Shown here in pieces: positions 16,112 through 24,980 of a stretch of DNA of 64,000 nucleotides. Below the pieces are notes generated by a model. The model was not told the DNA's origin, made no database searches, and was given only the letters and a program-made list of their open reading frames with translations. Position 1 is the first letter of the stretch, and the number at the start of each line of letters is the position of its first letter. The stretch is taken from assembly GCF_001182785.1 (NCBI RefSeq), contig NZ_CP012099.1, positions 2,044,501 to 2,108,500 of the forward strand, in the 5' to 3' direction. The translations under genes and the position numbers were made by a program. Source of the stretch: Bacillus thuringiensis (GTDB taxonomy: Bacteria > Bacillota > Bacilli > Bacillales > Bacillaceae_G).

Positions 16112-18003
16112 AAATGTTAACTGTGGAGAACTTATCAAAATCATATGGAGAAAAGCCGTTATTTAATGGATTATCATGTAGTATTACAGAAGGACAACGT
16201 GTTGGAATTATCGGTGTAAACGGAACGGGTAAATCGACATTATTAAAAATAATTGCAGGATTAGAAACCCCTGATACAGGTGATATGACGCATTCACGTG
16301 GGTATACAATTAGTTATTTATCACAGCAACCAGAGTTTGATGAAAAACTAACAGTATTAGAGCAAGTGTTCCATGGTGATACACCTTTAATTCGTCTTCT
16401 TCGTGATTATGAAAAAGCACTATTACATATCGAAAAAGATCCAAGTAATGAAAAAGTACAGGAACAATTATTTGCAGTGCAGCAACGTATGGATGCAATG
16501 AGTGCGTGGGAAGCAAATGCAAGTGCGAAATCTCTTTTAACGAAATTAGGAATTACAGATTTCACTGCAATTGTTGGGAATTTATCTGGTGGACAGAAAA
16601 AACGTATCGCAATGGCACAATGTTTTATTGAAACACCTGATTTATTAATTTTAGACGAGCCTACGAACCATCTTGACCATGAGACAGTTGAATGGTTAGA
16701 AGAATATTTAGCAAGATATACAGGTGCGGTATTACTTGTAACCCATGATCGTTATTTCTTAGATCGTGTGACGAACCGTATTTTTGAATTAGATAATGGT
16801 AAACTATATAGCTACGAAGGAAACTATAGTACATTTTTAGAAGCGAAAGCACTTCGTGAAGAACAAGAATTGGCACAAGAATCGAAACGCCAAAATTTAT
16901 ATCGTCGTGAACTTGCTTGGATTCGTCGTGGTGCAAAAGCCCGTTCTACGAAACAAAAGGCGCGTATTCAGCGTTTTGATGAGCTAAAGGAACAAGAAGG
17001 ACCAGCTGCAAAACAGTCAGTTGATATTGCACTAAGTGGAAGCCGTCTAGGAAAGAAAGTACTTGAGTTAAAAGATGTAACGAAAAAATTTGGCGATAAG
17101 ACGGTATTACATAATTTTAATCATATTGTGAAACCGGGTGATCGTATTGGAATTATTGGAGCGAATGGAAGCGGGAAATCTTCCCTATTGAATATGCTTG
17201 CAGGTAAGTTATCTCCTGATAGTGGTGAAGTTGAAGTAGGACAAACTGTAAAAGTTGCTTATTATACGCAAGAAAATGAAGAGATGAATTTAAATCAGCG
17301 TATGATTGAATACATTAAAGAGATTGCAGAAGTTATTCATACAACAGATGGAAAAGTAATTGGTGCATCTCAAATGTTAGAACGTTTCTTATTCCCGACT
17401 CATTCACATGGTACACCGCTTGGTAAACTATCTGGTGGTGAAAGAAGACGTTTATATTTATTACGTATTTTAATGGGAGAACCAAACGTACTTTTACTTG
17501 ATGAACCTACGAATGATCTAGATACACAAACATTAACAGTACTAGAAGATTATTTAGAAGATTTCCCAGGTGTCGTTTTAACTGTATCGCATGACCGTTA
17601 CTTCTTAGATAAAGTAGTAGATGAACTGTTCATCTTTACTGGCGGAGGCGAAGTGCGTGAGTTCCTAGGTAGTTATACAGATTATTTAGAAATGGAAAAA
17701 ACGAGAGAACTTATGGAGAAAGCGGAAGTTCAAAAAGAGAAAAAAGTAGTAGAAGAAGCTCCAAAACAACAACGTAAACGTAAACTTTCATACAATGAGC
17801 AGCGTGAATGGGAAACGATTGAAGATACAATTGCCGAACTTGAAGAAAAAATTGAGTCAATTGGAGAAGAACTTGCGAAAGTTGGATCTGACTTCACAAA
17901 GGCACAAGAATTATCTGAAGCACAGCAGAAAACAGAAGAAGAGCTAGAAAAAAAGATGGAAAGATGGAGTGAACTATCAGACATCGTTGAAGGATTAAAA
18001 TAA
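16108..18003 (+). CDS. yfmR: ABC-F ATPase, YfmR/Uup type
   Basis: A cytoplasmic ribosome-associated ABC-F protein of about 631 residues without membrane segments. It has two ATPase domains: Walker A GVNGTGKS and signature LSGGQKKR in the first, GANGSGKS and LSGGERRR in the second, each with a LDEPTN Walker B. A basic interdomain linker (RRELAWIRRGAKARSTKQKAR) and a C-terminal coiled coil (from about residue 555) are present. Domain plan and wording closely match B. subtilis YfmR, which helps ribosomes through difficult sequences together with EF-P. The start at 16108 overlaps the HD gene by ATGA; 16114 is an alternative. Many ABC-F proteins give antibiotic resistance, but this subfamily is housekeeping. 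Confidence 0.9.
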   Translation: MKMLTVENLSKSYGEKPLFNGLSCSITEGQRVGIIGVNGTGKSTLLKIIAGLETPDTGDMTHSRGYTISYLSQQPEFDEKLTVLEQVFHGDTPLIRLLRDYEKALLHIEKDPSNEKVQEQLFAVQQRMDAMSAWEANASAKSLLTKLGITDFTAIVGNLSGGQKKRIAMAQCFIETPDLLILDEPTNHLDHETVEWLEEYLARYTGAVLLVTHDRYFLDRVTNRIFELDNGKLYSYEGNYSTFLEAKALREEQELAQESKRQNLYRRELAWIRRGAKARSTKQKARIQRFDELKEQEGPAAKQSVDIALSGSRLGKKVLELKDVTKKFGDKTVLHNFNHIVKPGDRIGIIGANGSGKSSLLNMLAGKLSPDSGEVEVGQTVKVAYYTQENEEMNLNQRMIEYIKEIAEVIHTTDGKVIGASQMLERFLFPTHSHGTPLGKLSGGERRRLYLLRILMGEPNVLLLDEPTNDLDTQTLTVLEDYLEDFPGVVLTVSHDRYFLDKVVDELFIFTGGGEVREFLGSYTDYLEMEKTRELMEKAEVQKEKKVVEEAPKQQRKRKLSYNEQREWETIEDTIAELEEKIESIGEELAKVGSDFTKAQELSEAQQKTEEELEKKMERWSELSDIVEGLK

Positions 18004-18078
18004 AAACAAGCTGCATATATTGAAAAGTAAAGAGAAAAACTTTACACTATTGGTAGAACCTATTTTAGGAGGGAAAAA

Positions 18079-18810
18079 ATGAGAACATCTAATCCAATGT
18101 TGAAAAAAGAGGCATTCCGTAAAGAGGGAGCAAGCGCTTCTGCGATGACGATTGGCGGAACAGTAGGCAAAACGTTCATTATGCTTATCTTGCTACTTGC
18201 AACGTCTGTCTATTCATACATACAGATGATGCAGGGGACGATGAAGATGCCAGTATTAATTGGTGCTTTAATCGTTGCGGCAATCATCGCATTTGCGTCT
18301 ATGTTCTTCCCACGTATTTCACCTTTTGGTGCACCAATCTATGCAGCGGTAGAAGGGGTTGTGTTAGGAAGTATTTCAGCAGTTTATACAATGAAATTTG
18401 GCGATTCTATCGTTTTAAATGCTGTATTACTAACAATCTCAATTCTATTTGCAATGTTAGTGTTATATGCAACACGCGTAGTAAAAGTAACGGATAAATT
18501 CCGTACAGGCGTTATGGCAGCAACACTCGGAATTATGGTTATGTATTTAGTCGTATTCCTACTAAATATGTTTGGTGTAACTGTTCCATACATTCACCAA
18601 GGTGGTACAATCGGTATTATTATTAGTGCAGTTGTTATTGTAGTTGCTGCATTAAACTTATTACTAGATTTCGATTTAATCGAAAATGGTGTACGTAGTC
18701 AAGCTCCGAAATATATGGAGTGGTACACTGCAATGGGACTAATGCTTACATTAGTTTGGTTATACTTAGAAATTCTTCGTTTCGTTTCTTACTTTACGAA
18801 AAATGACTAA
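18079..18810 (+). CDS. Bax inhibitor-1/YccA-like integral membrane protein
   Basis: A 243-residue protein with about seven membrane helices after a short polar N-terminus (RTSNPMLKKEAFRKEG), the arrangement of the bacterial Bax inhibitor-1-like family. The family includes calcium-leak channels such as B. subtilis YetJ; a channel role here is inferred. The last helices contain LLLDFDLIENGV and YMEWYTAMGLMLTLVWLYLEILR, the acidic C-terminal signature of the family. GGAGGG lies 7 nt before ATG. It is monocistronic with a strong terminator. Confidence 0.88.
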   Translation: MRTSNPMLKKEAFRKEGASASAMTIGGTVGKTFIMLILLLATSVYSYIQMMQGTMKMPVLIGALIVAAIIAFASMFFPRISPFGAPIYAAVEGVVLGSISAVYTMKFGDSIVLNAVLLTISILFAMLVLYATRVVKVTDKFRTGVMAATLGIMVMYLVVFLLNMFGVTVPYIHQGGTIGIIISAVVIVVAALNLLLDFDLIENGVRSQAPKYMEWYTAMGLMLTLVWLYLEILRFVSYFTKND

Positions 18811-18812
18811 TA

Positions 18813-18846
18813 AAAAAACCTGCATGAAAAATGCAGGTTTTTTTTA
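18813..18846 (+). terminator. Terminator after BI-1 gene
   Basis: AAAAAACCTGCAT pairs with ATGCAGGTTTTTT around a 6-nt loop, with a long T-run. Confidence 0.9.
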
Positions 18847-18914
18847 TTTTCAAAGATATATTGAACGTATTGTATAATATGTATGTTATCAACTTGAATT
18901 GAAGGAGATGGAAT

Positions 18915-19169
18915 ATGATGAAAGAGAAGAAGGGGATTATGAAAAAACTATTTTCTAAAAGTTTTTTCATAGAACTAGATGAAGCTTTAACGTATCCATC
19001 ATCAGAAGTTATTACTTCAGCGATTGAAGGATATGCAACTGAATGCAATGAAAGACTAAAATTTGAGAGTAAAGTTAAACCGATTACTTTCTATTTAGAA
19101 AATGTAATGTACCGTGCTGAAATAAAGATGGCTCGCGGAGGATATTACCTATCTTGTACTGAAGTGTAA
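18915..19169 (+). CDS. DUF4318-type small protein
   Basis: An 84-residue cytoplasmic protein with a basic N-terminus (MMKEKKGIMKKLFSKS). A compact alpha/beta core follows (FIELDEALTYPSSEVI, YATECNERLKFESKVKPITFYLENVMYRAEI, GGYYLSC). The wording fits the DUF4318 family of short Bacillus proteins; the function is unknown. AAGGAG lies 8 nt before the first ATG (a second ATG follows directly). It stands alone between two terminators. Confidence 0.65.
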   Translation: MMKEKKGIMKKLFSKSFFIELDEALTYPSSEVITSAIEGYATECNERLKFESKVKPITFYLENVMYRAEIKMARGGYYLSCTEV

Positions 19170-19179
19170 TAAATTTTGA

Positions 19180-19215
19180 AACCATACATGTTTGAACTAT
19201 GTATGGTTTCTTTTT
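19180..19215 (+). terminator. Terminator
   Basis: AAACCATACAT pairs with ATGTATGGTTT around an 8-nt loop, followed by CTTTTTTTG. Confidence 0.85.
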
Positions 19216-19330
19216 TTGTTTTGTAAGGTCTAAAATAATACTTTCTACTTACGGATATATCATTTTGTACTTTTTACCATTCAAACATTTCTCATTACAA
19301 TGAAGAAAAATATGTGGGGTGGTATAACTT

Positions 19331-19666
19331 ATGATGAATCGAGTTGTATTAATCGGTAGATTGACAAAGGAGCCAGAATTATACTACACAAAACAAGGTG
19401 TCGCTTATGCAAGAATATGTATTGCGGTGAATAGAGGATTTCGAAATAGTTTAGGTGAACAACAAGTCGATTTTATTAATTGTGTCGTTTGGCGAAAATC
19501 GGCTGAGAATGTAACTGAATATTGTAAGAAGGGATCACTTGTTGGGATTACAGGGCGTATTCAGACGAGTAATTACGATGATGAACAAGGCAAGAGAATA
19601 TATAGAACTGAAGTTGTGATTGAGAGTATTACCTTTTTGGAGAGAAGGCGGGAGGGGGCATCATGA
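19331..19666 (+). CDS. ssbB: Single-stranded DNA-binding protein, SsbB (YwpH) type
   Basis: A 111-residue OB-fold protein that coats single-stranded DNA. It has the SSB core ([65 protein letters not shown]). It lacks the long Gly/Gln-rich linker and acidic C-terminal tip of the main SSB, stopping right after the OB fold (RRREGAS). This short form matches B. subtilis SsbB, whose role is protecting incoming DNA during natural transformation. GGGGTGG is the ribosome site. A terminator shared with the convergent tetR gene follows. Confidence 0.9.
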   Translation: MMNRVVLIGRLTKEPELYYTKQGVAYARICIAVNRGFRNSLGEQQVDFINCVVWRKSAENVTEYCKKGSLVGITGRIQTSNYDDEQGKRIYRTEVVIESITFLERRREGAS

Positions 19667-19684
19667 TAAGAAGTAAAGAGTATC

Positions 19685-19724
19685 AAAAATAATAGAGGGG
19701 GGTTAATAGCCCTCTATTATTTTT
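19685..19724. terminator. Bidirectional terminator
   Basis: AAAAATAATAGAGGG (19685-19699) pairs with CCCTCTATTATTTTT (from about 19710). It serves ssbB and the convergent tetR gene, whose stop codon lies inside the hairpin. Confidence 0.82.
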
Positions 19725-20307
19725 GAGTGATACCTCCCCAAACAACATCCAACTGTTGATAGAGTATATTTTTCGCATTTGTTTCATTAGCATGTAATAG
19801 GGAATGGGACATTAGTGTATAAAAATAAGTACTCATAATAGTAGAAGTGATAATATTTACATCCCATTGACTGTTTAATATTCCTGCCTCTTTCGCTTCT
19901 GTAATAATTGAAGACAAACCTTCTTGTAGCTGTTGTATACTTTTTAATTCATTTTCTACTAAGGAGTTTGACTTTATAATCTCAAAGACTGCATGCTTCA
20001 TTAAATCACCATGTCCAGTAAATCGATCCAGTAAATCTCCTAAAACAAGTTTGATTCTTTCTTTAGGATGTTCCATATTTTTATACGTTTTTAAACTTTC
20101 ATTCCATAGGTCAATTTGAGAATCACCTAAAAATAATAATATGTTTTCTTTTTTCGGAAAGTAGTTGAAGAAAGTTCCTTTTGCAATCCCGCATGCAGTA
20201 GTAATATCTTGAACCGTAACGTTTTCATACCCACGTTCTTGGAAGAGCTGTACTGCTTTTAGGAATATAAGTTCTTTTAACTCTTTTTTTCTCGTTTCTC
20301 TAAGCAT
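19717..20307 (-). CDS. TetR family transcriptional regulator
   Basis: A 196-residue repressor-type regulator. Its N-terminal helix-turn-helix is typical of TetR proteins: LKAVQLFQERGYENVTVQDITTACGIAKGTFFNYFPKKENIL. The remainder is an all-helical ligand-binding domain. The ATG at 20307 has AGGAG 8 nt upstream, better than the 20331 alternative. It follows the FAD monooxygenase gene on the same strand after about 120 bp. It probably controls that gene through the 30-bp palindrome at 21594-21623, with an aromatic or hydrophobic compound as inducer; this link is inferred. Confidence 0.85.
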   Translation of the reverse strand: MLRETRKKELKELIFLKAVQLFQERGYENVTVQDITTACGIAKGTFFNYFPKKENILLFLGDSQIDLWNESLKTYKNMEHPKERIKLVLGDLLDRFTGHGDLMKHAVFEIIKSNSLVENELKSIQQLQEGLSSIITEAKEAGILNSQWDVNIITSTIMSTYFYTLMSHSLLHANETNAKNILYQQLDVVWGGITQK

Positions 20308-20429
20308 ATAATCTACTCCTAACACAAACAATTATATCTGTTTAATAGATAATCTCAAATGAAATCTTACTTCATGATTAAGTTTAATGTAATTGAAAGA
20401 AGGGTAGAGAATGCTGTTTCTCATTTTTG

Positions 20430-21563
20430 TTATAAATGAAAGTTGTATAGTTCATGTGCTTGCCTTTCAGAAATCCATTTCGGAATACGTTTCATTACTT
20501 CGTTTCTAACTATAGTTAAAGGTGTACTTTCTATTTGTGCTATTTTTCCAACTTTCCATGCAGTATTTGAGATTTTCTCAATTCTATCTCGTCTTTTTTG
20601 TTCGTATTCTATAAATGCTTGACGATAATGAGCATTATTTTTGATACATTCAGCAAGAATAATCGCATCTTCAATTGCCTGACAAGCTCCTTGACCTAAA
20701 TTAGGAGTAAGTGCATGGGCTGCATCCCCAATAAATACGATGCGTTTGTCAAAAAACTGTTTCATTGGAGTGATGTCTATAATATCACGATGAATCATAT
20801 CAATGTCCGATGCGTTCTTTAAAATAGATGGAATTGGATTATGGTAAGTTTTGAAATGATTATATAAATCTCCTGTTGTGTAAGTTTTGTATTTTGGATC
20901 TCTAGCTTTAGCGTTTATGAGCGCATACCAGTATACTTCGTTGTTGGGAAGAGGAACGATACCAAATCTACCGTTTGTTCCCCAAGTTTCAATAAAATCG
21001 TTTGTTAAAGAAAGATTATTAGTAGGAGTTACACCGCGCCAACACGTATATCCTGCATAACGGTAATTATCGCTTTGTGTTACTTGTTTTCGAACGACAG
21101 AATGAATACCATTAGCAGCAATGAGTATATTGCCAAATGCTTCACTACCATCTTGAAATAATATTTTTAAGGCGTTTTCTTCATTCTGTTCTATTTTTAC
21201 GCATTCTTTTCCCCATTCGACAGTATCTTCTTTTAGTTCAGAAAGTAGTAATTGATGTAAATCTTTTCTATGAATGGAGTACATTTTTGGATAACATGCT
21301 GGAATGGTCAATTGATTAAAAATAGTTCCTTTTTCGGATACAAGGTTAAATCCGTCACTTTCGTTTCCAATTTTTTTAATTCTCTCAGAAATTCCGTATG
21401 GTTCAAGTGCTTGCATCGCATTTGGGGCAATGATAATACCTGCACCAGCAACAGTAGGCTCAGTATTTTTGTCATATACTTTTACATCTAATCCTATTTT
21501 TTGTAAGGAAATTGCTGCGCAAAGTCCAGCAATACCGCCACCAATAATTATGACATTATTCAT
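20430..21563 (-). CDS. FAD-dependent monooxygenase (aromatic hydroxylase-like)
   Basis: A 377-residue flavoprotein of the PHBH/UbiH class that uses NAD(P)H and O2 to hydroxylate aromatic or polycyclic compounds. It has the ADP-binding Rossmann motif at the N-terminus (VIIIGGGIAGLCAAISL), an internal IAANGIHSVVRKQV (the DG motif variant), and the second FAD motif (VFIGDAAHALTPNLGQGACQAIEDA). No signal peptide. Substrate is unknown; adjacent TetR regulation suggests inducible detoxification, possibly of an antibiotic-like molecule. The start has GGAGGG 7 nt upstream. The operator-like palindrome overlaps the inferred transcription start. Confidence 0.88.
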   Translation of the reverse strand: MNNVIIIGGGIAGLCAAISLQKIGLDVKVYDKNTEPTVAGAGIIIAPNAMQALEPYGISERIKKIGNESDGFNLVSEKGTIFNQLTIPACYPKMYSIHRKDLHQLLLSELKEDTVEWGKECVKIEQNEENALKILFQDGSEAFGNILIAANGIHSVVRKQVTQSDNYRYAGYTCWRGVTPTNNLSLTNDFIETWGTNGRFGIVPLPNNEVYWYALINAKARDPKYKTYTTGDLYNHFKTYHNPIPSILKNASDIDMIHRDIIDITPMKQFFDKRIVFIGDAAHALTPNLGQGACQAIEDAIILAECIKNNAHYRQAFIEYEQKRRDRIEKISNTAWKVGKIAQIESTPLTIVRNEVMKRIPKWISERQAHELYNFHL

Positions 21564-21593
21564 TTGATATCCCTCCGTCTTAGAGTGACTTTG

Positions 21594-21655
21594 CTCATAA
21601 AATGACCATAGTCATTTTGTGAGTTAAGGTTAATGCCTTTTTCTGGTATTGTCAA
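21594..21655 (-). promoter_or_regulatory. Monooxygenase promoter with 30-bp operator-like palindrome
   Basis: CTCATAAAATGAC-CATA-GTCATTTTGTGAG at 21594-21623 is an almost perfect inverted repeat. On the minus strand TTGACA (21650-21655) and a weak TAACCT (21627-21632) are spaced by 17 bp, placing transcription start on the palindrome. This is classic repressor geometry; the adjacent TetR protein is the likely binder. Confidence 0.7.
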
Positions 21656-21821
21656 TTAGACTTTTAACTTTAGTTTTGGAACGATTAGGTGAAAATAGAA
21701 TGAATGAAACTTCTAAGAAATGTAGAAAAGGAATTAGCAAAATTAAGCATCCGAGTAGGAGTATAGAGTGATAACATGTTACAATACAGCTAAGAACATG
21801 CAATAAAGGAGAGTTTTTTAC

Positions 21822-22949
21822 GTGAAGATTAAAGCAATTGAACCGACGCCAAGTCCAAATACAATGAAAGTTATTTTGAATGAAGTATTACCATCAGGAG
21901 CGCGTAATAATTATACAAATGAAAATAAAGAACAAGCACCAATGCAAGTGCAAGAAATTTTGAAAATTGAAGGTATTAAAGGTGTGTATCATGTAGCTGA
22001 CTTTTTAGCAGTCGAGCGAAATGCAAAGTATGACTGGAAAGTTTTATTACAACAAGTTCGTGCTGTTTTCGGCGAAGAAGTAGTGGAAGAAAGTGAAGAA
22101 CAACAACTGTCTCATTTTGGAGAAGTGAAAGTGTTTATTCAAATGTTCTTTACTATTCCGATGCAAGTGAAGCTAACAGATGGAATGACGGAAGAACGTG
22201 TTGGTTTACCAGATCGTTTTAAAGAATCAATTATGAAAGTACAGATGTCTGCACCAAACGTTGTAAAAGAGCGTAAATGGATAGAACAAAGTACACGTTA
22301 CGGTAATTTTGAAGAAATCGGGAAAGAAGTGGTAGAAGAGATTGTTGCTGCTTATTCAGAAGAACGTGTAAATGAAACGGTTAAAGAATTATTAAATCAA
22401 GCAGGTGCTGTTGAAGTAACGGTTCAAAAGCGTGAGCCATATAAAGTAACAGAAGAGATGATGAAAGATGCTGACTGGAAAAAACGTTTTGCTGCATTAG
22501 AACAAATGGATCCTACTGAAGAAGATATTCCAGTGTTGAAGATGGCGTTAGATGATGAAAAAGTTTCGATCCGTCGTTTAGCAACAGCGTATTTAGGTAT
22601 GGTAAAAGGTGATGGAGTATTGCCATTATTATATAAAGCGTTATTAGATCGTTCAGTAAGTGTTCGCCGTACAGCAGGCGATTGCTTATCAGACGTAGGT
22701 GATCCAGCAGCGATGTTCGTTATGATTAAATCTCTGAAAGATTCAAGTAAATTAGTACGCTGGCGTGCAGCGATGTTCTTATTTGAGCTTGGAGATGAAA
22801 GTGCGATTCCAGCATTAAAAGCAGCGCAAGATGATCCAGAGTTTGAAGTAGCGATGCAAGCGCGTCTAGCATTAGAGCGTATTGAAGGTGGAGAAGAAGC
22901 GAAAGGTTCTGTATGGAAACAAATGACGGAGTCTCGTAAAGGGGAATAA
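21822..22949 (+). CDS. CvfC/YpgR-like virulence factor family protein with Nfu-N domain and HEAT repeats
   Basis: A 375-residue cytoplasmic protein. Residues 1-90 resemble the Nfu/NifU N-terminal domain (IKAIEPTPSPNTMKVILNE, GIKGVYHVADFLAVER) found in Fe-S scaffold proteins. The C-terminal third (about 220-360) is a set of HEAT repeats (VSIRRLATAYLGMVKGDG, VSVRRTAGDCLSDVGDPAA, LVRWRAAMFLFELGDES). This matches the conserved virulence factor C family of staphylococci and YpgR of B. subtilis. It runs into the DUF393 gene after 3 bp and is likely co-transcribed with it and possibly brxA, a redox-related neighbourhood. The precise biochemical role is unknown. Confidence 0.85.
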   Translation: MKIKAIEPTPSPNTMKVILNEVLPSGARNNYTNENKEQAPMQVQEILKIEGIKGVYHVADFLAVERNAKYDWKVLLQQVRAVFGEEVVEESEEQQLSHFGEVKVFIQMFFTIPMQVKLTDGMTEERVGLPDRFKESIMKVQMSAPNVVKERKWIEQSTRYGNFEEIGKEVVEEIVAAYSEERVNETVKELLNQAGAVEVTVQKREPYKVTEEMMKDADWKKRFAALEQMDPTEEDIPVLKMALDDEKVSIRRLATAYLGMVKGDGVLPLLYKALLDRSVSVRRTAGDCLSDVGDPAAMFVMIKSLKDSSKLVRWRAAMFLFELGDESAIPALKAAQDDPEFEVAMQARLALERIEGGEEAKGSVWKQMTESRKGE

Positions 22950-22952
22950 TGT

Positions 22953-23336
22953 ATGATTGTTTTCTATGATAGTTGGTGTCCGATGTGTACGACGGTTGCA
23001 GAACGTACGAAAAAATTAGATAAAAAAGGTAAGATGAAATTTGTTTCATTTCGAGATGAAGATGTAGTTGAGAAGTATGAGCTTTCTCAAGAACTACAAA
23101 GTAACATGGAACAAAGACTGTATATTTTTAAAAATAATAAGTGGTATGACGGCATTCAGAGCATAGATGTACTAGCAAAGGCCGTTCCATCTTATTGGTT
23201 TGCCGTTCCTTTTATAAAGCTATCTATCGTACTTGGTTTTGGGAGTAAAGTATACGATTATATCGCTAACAATAGAAAACTTGTTCCAGTGGGACATTGC
23301 CGCGGTGGGGTTTGTGAAATCCCTACAAAAAAATGA
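22953..23336 (+). CDS. DUF393 thiol-disulfide oxidoreductase-like protein
   Basis: A 127-residue protein of the DUF393/DCC family with a thioredoxin-like CxxC near the N-terminus (DSWCPMC). A further Cys pair lies near the end (GHCRGGVCEIP). A weakly hydrophobic stretch (AVPFIKLSIVLGFGSKVYDYI) may contact the membrane. The AAAGGGG ribosome site lies in the tail of the preceding gene, so the two are translated from one message. Redox function is inferred from the CxxC motif. Confidence 0.8.
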   Translation: MIVFYDSWCPMCTTVAERTKKLDKKGKMKFVSFRDEDVVEKYELSQELQSNMEQRLYIFKNNKWYDGIQSIDVLAKAVPSYWFAVPFIKLSIVLGFGSKVYDYIANNRKLVPVGHCRGGVCEIPTKK

Positions 23337-23419
23337 AATCAGCGTTATCTTTCTTTTGCACCTATTAATAGAGCGTGATATGATGAATTTGGAATGAAAG
23401 TTGAAGGAGAGATTACAAG

Positions 23420-23854
23420 ATGTCAAATGCTTATGAAGAATACATGCGCCAAATGGTAATCCCAATGCGCCAAGAGTTAGTGCGTTCTGGGTTTGAAGAG
23501 TTAACTACAGAAGAAGCTGTAACAGAATTTATGGAAAATACATCAGGTACAACTTTAGTAGTTGTAAACTCTGTTTGTGGTTGTGCAGCTGGTTTAGCAC
23601 GTCCATCAGCAGGTCAAGCGGTTGTTCGTGCTGAAAAACAACCTGATCATCTTGTAACTGTATTTGCAGGTCAAGATAAAGATGCTACTGCAAAAATGCG
23701 TGAATACTTCGGAGAAATTCCTCCATCTTCACCATCTATGGCATTATTAAAAGGAAAAGAAGTTGTTCACTTCATTCACCGTCATGAAATTGAAGGTGCA
23801 ACTATGGACGAAATTATTACGAACTTAGAGCAAGCTTTCGAAAAGAATTGCTAA
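23420..23854 (+). CDS. brxA: Bacilliredoxin BrxA (YphP)
   Basis: Removes bacillithiol from mixed disulfides on proteins after oxidative stress (de-bacillithiolation). The 144-residue thioredoxin-fold protein has the distinctive CGC active site (NSVCGCAAGLARP, Cys53 and Cys55), and the wording throughout is close to B. subtilis YphP (for example TVFAGQDKDATAKMREYF, PSSPSMALLKGKEVVHFI). GAAGGAGAG lies 10 nt before ATG. It is preceded by the CvfC and DUF393 genes. Confidence in the BrxA rather than BrxB paralogue comes from the N-terminal sequence. Confidence 0.93.
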   Translation: MSNAYEEYMRQMVIPMRQELVRSGFEELTTEEAVTEFMENTSGTTLVVVNSVCGCAAGLARPSAGQAVVRAEKQPDHLVTVFAGQDKDATAKMREYFGEIPPSSPSMALLKGKEVVHFIHRHEIEGATMDEIITNLEQAFEKNC

Positions 23855-23904
23855 AAGAAGGGGGAGAGTAAATCTCCCTCTTTTCTTTATATAGAGGTGA
23901 AAGA

Positions 23905-24681
23905 ATGATAGTAACAACAGCAGGAAGAACAAATAAAGAAATGACAGCATATGCAAAAAAGGTAGCGGAAGAATTAAATCGTTCTTTCATTTCACGTAAT
24001 GATATACCAGTGCATAAATTACATGAGCAGTATGAACAAGATGTACTTGTCGTAGGAAAGAACCGATTAGCTATTTATCCGAAAGGTACGGAAGAATCAT
24101 TTTTCTTTCATCCGAACTCAGCGATGTTTCGTGTAAAAAGGTTAATGCGTGGAGAGCACGATCCGTTTGTACAAGCTGCTAAATTAGAGAGCGGAATGAC
24201 AGTGTTAGATTGTACGCTCGGCATGGCATCAGATAGTATTGTAGCTAGTTATGTTGTTGGTGAAAGTGGAACAGTAACAGGACTTGAAGGCAACGAATAT
24301 ATGGCTTATATCATGAGGAATGGTTTGAAAACATGGTCTTCATCCGTTTCTGAAATTGATGAGGCAATGCAACGAATTAATGTAAAGCAAACGGAGCATT
24401 TTTCATTTTTAGCGCAATGTAAAGACAATAGTTACGATGTCGTTTACCTTGATCCGATGTTTGAAGAAACTGTCATAGAATCTGACGGAATTAAAGGGTT
24501 AAAACATTTCGCTTTGTATCATGATATTACTGACGAAACAATTGCGGAGGCGAAGCGAGTGGCGAGAAAGCGTGTCGTATTAAAAGATCATTTCCGTAGT
24601 TCTAGATTTGAAAAACACAATTTTCACGTATACAAAAGAAAAAGTGCTAAGTTTCACTTTGGTGTAATTGGCCCTTGCTAA
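23905..24681 (+). CDS. Class I SAM-dependent methyltransferase, RsmJ-like
   Basis: A 258-residue putative rRNA-type methyltransferase. It has a SAM-binding region (MTVLDCTLGMASDSIVASYVVG, VTGLEGN) and the catalytic-loop phrase VVYLDPMFEE, an LDPMFP-like motif shared with RsmJ (16S rRNA m2G1516 methyltransferase) proteins. The N-terminal 70 residues (VTTAGRTNKEMTAYAKKVAEEL) are also typical of the Firmicute family. A tRNA/rRNA target is inferred. GAGGTG precedes ATG. Its 3' end overlaps the promoter of the argS T-box. Confidence 0.8.
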   Translation: MIVTTAGRTNKEMTAYAKKVAEELNRSFISRNDIPVHKLHEQYEQDVLVVGKNRLAIYPKGTEESFFFHPNSAMFRVKRLMRGEHDPFVQAAKLESGMTVLDCTLGMASDSIVASYVVGESGTVTGLEGNEYMAYIMRNGLKTWSSSVSEIDEAMQRINVKQTEHFSFLAQCKDNSYDVVYLDPMFEETVIESDGIKGLKHFALYHDITDETIAEAKRVARKRVVLKDHFRSSRFEKHNFHVYKRKSAKFHFGVIGPC

Positions 24682-24702
24682 TTGTTTGAAAAGATGTATA
24701 AT
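24675..24702 (+). promoter_or_regulatory. argS T-box promoter
   Basis: TTGCTA (24675-24680) and TATAAT (24697-24702) with a 16-bp spacer; the -35 element lies within the last codons of the methyltransferase gene. Confidence 0.55.
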
Positions 24703-24721
24703 AAGCAATAATTAATTAAAT

Positions 24722-24953
24722 ATACTGTCTGTGATGAAGAGAGTAATCTTTTTTAGAAGGAAAGCGAGCTAGGGATGGTGTGAGCCTAGTACGGAAGAAA
24801 AAGATGAAGCGCACTTCGGAGATGCTTCTTGAACGAATAGTAGAGAAAGCCGAGGCCCCCTGTCCTCGTTATAAACGGGAAAGTGGTTCGTAACGAACAA
24901 CAAGGGTGGTACCACGGGTTCAAACTCGTCTCTTTTTTAGAGACGAGTTTTTT
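24722..24953 (+). promoter_or_regulatory. T-box riboswitch, arginine (specifier CGC)
   Basis: The T-box core AAGGGTGGTACCACGG is at 24902-24917. A terminator hairpin follows (ACTCGTCTC with GAGACGAGT and six T, 24923-24953). In Stem I the AGTA bulge pairs opposite GAA-G-CGC-A, giving specifier CGC (Arg) at 24810-24812. Uncharged tRNA-Arg should stabilise the antiterminator and switch on argS. Confidence 0.93.
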
Positions 24954-24980
24954 GTGTTTAAAAAATAAGGAGGTTGTAGT

